Assembly: GCA_029561305.1 (NCBI GenBank)
Contig: JAKQJG010000410.1
Coordinates: 1-35,754 of the forward strand
Length of the DNA stretch: 35,754 nt
From: Bacteroidota bacterium
GTDB lineage: Bacteria; Bacteroidota; Bacteroidia; Chitinophagales; Chitinophagaceae
Direction of reading: 5' to 3'
Below, piece after piece: positions 33,566-35,754 of this stretch. The notes below the pieces were generated by a model. That model did no database searches, was not told the DNA's origin, and worked only from the letters and a program-made list of their open reading frames with translations. The stretch's first letter is position 1. Each line of letters opens with the position of its first letter. A program made the translations under genes and the position numbers.

Positions 33566-35754
33566 ATGATGACAAGTGCTGAAATAAGACAGCAATTTTT
33601 AGATTTTTTCAAATCCAAGGGACATGCCGTCGTTCCTTCTGCGCCCATAGTTTTAAAGGACGATCCAACCTTGCTGTTTACCAATGCGGGCATGAATCAA
33701 TTCAAAGATTACTTTCTTGGCAACAAAAAAGCACCGTATAAAAGAGCTGCGGATACACAAAAGTGTTTACGGGTGAGTGGTAAGCACAACGACCTGGAAG
33801 AGGTGGGTGTGGATACCTATCATCATACCATGTTTGAAATGCTGGGCAACTGGAGTTTTGGCGACTACTTTAAACCTGAAGCCATCGCCTGGAGCTGGGA
33901 GTTACTGACGGAAGTATATAAAATACCAAAAGACCGTTTATACGTGACCGTTTTTGAAGGGGATGCCAAAGAAAACCTGCCGCCTTCACAGATTGCGCAT
34001 TCCGAATGGAGAAAAATAGTGGCGGAAGACAGGATCATTTTTGGCAATAAAAAAGATAATTTCTGGGAGATGGGTGATACAGGCCCCTGCGGGCCTTGCA
34101 CTGAAATACATGTTGACTGCAGAACGGAAGAAGAAATTGCCAAAGTACCGGGTAGAGAATTGGTTAACAAAGATCATCCACAAGTGATCGAAATATGGAA
34201 CAATGTATTTATCCAGTACAACCGCAAAAAAGACGGCACGCTTGAATCTCTTACGTCTAAACATGTGGATACCGGCATGGGTTTCGAACGGCTGGTAAGA
34301 GTGATACAGGGAAAGAAAAGTAATTATGATACCGATGTGTTTACCGGCACCATTGCAGCTACTGAAAGAATAGTACACAAAGAATATACCGCCGGGGATG
34401 ATAAGCCAAGTGTAGCTTTCCGGGTGATCGCTGATCATATCAGAGCCATTAGTTTTTGTATTGCAGATGGACAATTACCCTCCAATACCGGTGCCGGCTA
34501 TGTGATCAGGAGGATTTTGAGAAGGGCGGTGCGGTACTACTATTCTTACCTGGATTATAAACATCCCCTGTTGTTTCAGTTACTGCCTGTACTTGCCAAA
34601 CAGTTTGAGCAGGTATTTCCCGAACTGGAAGCACAAAAAGATTTTGTTGCCAAAGTGATCAAAGAGGAAGAAGAAGCTTTTTTAAGAACACTGGACAAAG
34701 GTTTAAAATTAATAGAAGAAGTGATAGCTGCTTCGCAGACGTCTAAAGTAATCGATGGCAACAGCGCTTTTAAACTGCATGACACGTACGGCTTCCCGTT
34801 AGATCTCACTATGCTGATCGCTCAGGAGAACGGCTTAATTGTGGACGAAGCCGGATACAAAGAAGCAAGGAAAGTACAGCAGGATGGCGGCAGAGCTGCC
34901 ACAGCGCTGGAAACGGATGACTGGATTACATTGATCGACAATGTAACCAACAGGTTTGCTGGCTATGATGCTTTAGAAACAAAAAGCAAGATCGTTAAAT
35001 ACAGGAAAGTAACTGCCAAAGGAAAAACAGCTTACCAGCTGATACTGGATGAAACACCTTTTTATGCAGAAAGCGGCGGCCAGGTGGGTGATACAGGGAC
35101 TTTGTATTTTGGCGAAGAGGCCATTGAAATCACCAATACAAAAAAAGAGAATGACCTCATCATTCATTTTGCAGACAAACTGCCATCGGCTATAAACGAG
35201 GAAGTAGTGGCAAAAGTGCATTCGTTGAGAAGAAAAGCCATCACCGTTCACCATAGTGTGACCCACCTGATGCATGCAGCTCTCAGGAATGTGCTGGGCA
35301 CACATGTAGCACAAAAAGGCAGTTTGGTCAATGAAGAACACCTTCGGTTCGACTTTAGCCATTTTGCCAAAGTAACGGATGAAGAACTGGCACAAGTGGA
35401 AACAATGGTGAATGAAAAGATAAGAGAGAATGTGCCGGTGCTGATCAAACAAATGAGCAAAGATGAAGCCGTGGCCATGGGTGCCATGGCTTTATTTGGA
35501 GAAAAATATGGCGATACGGTAAGGGTGGTGATCATGGATCCTGCTTATTCCATTGAACTTTGTGGTGGTACGCATGTGGGCAGTACCGGTGAGTTGGGCA
35601 TTTTTAAAATAAGAAGTGAAAGTGCGGTGGCGGCTGGTGTTCGCCGTATAGAAGCATTGTGTGGCCAATCTGCAGAAGCCTTTATCAAAGAAGAGTTTGA
35701 CGCCATCAAATCAGTAAGGCATACACTCAAGCATCCAAAAGATATTGGCAAAAC
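33566..35754 (+). CDS. alaS: Alanyl-tRNA synthetase, 3' end outside the window
   Basis: The frame is open to the window end, about 729 residues of an expected 870-880. The enzyme charges tRNA(Ala) with alanine. Catalytic class II domain: SAEIRQQFLDFF, PTLLFTNAGMNQFK, YHHTMFEMLGNWSFGDYF, GDTGPCGPCTEIH. The editing domain has the zinc/editing motifs HSVTH (about 562-566) and CGGTH (about 666), which clear mis-acylated Ser/Gly. The C-terminal C-Ala domain is missing only because of the edge. The start is ATG at 33566 or the adjacent ATG at 33569; I cannot tell which. Confidence 0.96.
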   Translation, partial: MMTSAEIRQQFLDFFKSKGHAVVPSAPIVLKDDPTLLFTNAGMNQFKDYFLGNKKAPYKRAADTQKCLRVSGKHNDLEEVGVDTYHHTMFEMLGNWSFGDYFKPEAIAWSWELLTEVYKIPKDRLYVTVFEGDAKENLPPSQIAHSEWRKIVAEDRIIFGNKKDNFWEMGDTGPCGPCTEIHVDCRTEEEIAKVPGRELVNKDHPQVIEIWNNVFIQYNRKKDGTLESLTSKHVDTGMGFERLVRVIQGKKSNYDTDVFTGTIAATERIVHKEYTAGDDKPSVAFRVIADHIRAISFCIADGQLPSNTGAGYVIRRILRRAVRYYYSYLDYKHPLLFQLLPVLAKQFEQVFPELEAQKDFVAKVIKEEEEAFLRTLDKGLKLIEEVIAASQTSKVIDGNSAFKLHDTYGFPLDLTMLIAQENGLIVDEAGYKEARKVQQDGGRAATALETDDWITLIDNVTNRFAGYDALETKSKIVKYRKVTAKGKTAYQLILDETPFYAESGGQVGDTGTLYFGEEAIEITNTKKENDLIIHFADKLPSAINEEVVAKVHSLRRKAITVHHSVTHLMHAALRNVLGTHVAQKGSLVNEEHLRFDFSHFAKVTDEELAQVETMVNEKIRENVPVLIKQMSKDEAVAMGAMALFGEKYGDTVRVVIMDPAYSIELCGGTHVGSTGELGIFKIRSESAVAAGVRRIEALCGQSAEAFIKEEFDAIKSVRHTLKHPKDIGK

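Overview
The window reads as ordinary chromosomal DNA from a member of the Bacteroidota, most likely a Chitinophagaceae-type soil or freshwater bacterium (inference). The supporting signs are the protein repertoire (DUF853/HerA-type ATPase, RprY-like regulator, paired M16 peptidases, M13 peptidase, MerR regulator beside an M23 peptidase, LpxH-type lipid A enzyme), the near absence of Shine-Dalgarno sequences, very short leaders, and several promoters matching the Bacteroidota -7 box TAnnTTTG. I see no rRNA, tRNA, CRISPR array, intact insertion sequence, prophage or integrase.

Layout. 1-3.6 kb, minus strand: a small membrane protein, a HerA-like ATPase, a two-helix membrane protein, and a translationally coupled pair of ECF sigma factor and four-helix membrane protein. 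3.8-8.3 kb, plus strand: an active plus a catalytically dead M16 peptidase, then an orphan OmpR-type response regulator, each block closed by a clear hairpin terminator. 8.3-10.9 kb, minus: M23 peptidase, a 125-base spacer with REP-like hairpins, the peroxiredoxin Bcp and a mini HEXXH protein. 11-18 kb, alternating strands: a vWA-like secreted protein, a GH130-like lipoprotein and macrodomain operon, an M13 peptidase and a secreted esterase. 18-27.5 kb, plus: YihY, CarB, a frameshifted Uma2 nuclease, ComEC, PurH and an EamA transporter. 27.5-35.7 kb: a deacetylase-like protein (minus), LpxH, a propeller-like protein and an MscS channel (plus), MerR and M23 (minus), and AlaRS (plus, cut by the window end).

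How it fits together. Much of the content concerns the cell envelope: peptidoglycan or septum-type M23 peptidases, periplasmic M13/M16 peptidases, lipid A synthesis, osmotic release by MscS, and sigma-controlled membrane protein expression. The rest is core nucleotide metabolism (CarB for pyrimidines, PurH for purines), translation (AlaRS), DNA uptake (ComEC) and peroxide defence (Bcp). Convergent genes are packed extremely tightly, in three cases 0 to 3 bases apart, with stop codons lying in or next to hairpins.

I did not find a convincing undescribed system. The observations most worth a second look are the one-base frameshift that breaks the Uma2 gene, CarB without its C-terminal allosteric domain, a pair of hairpins about 47 bases apart whose stems differ by paired changes, an inverted repeat that abuts a TTG-start transporter gene, and the sigma factor/4-TM pair as a candidate sigma/anti-sigma module.
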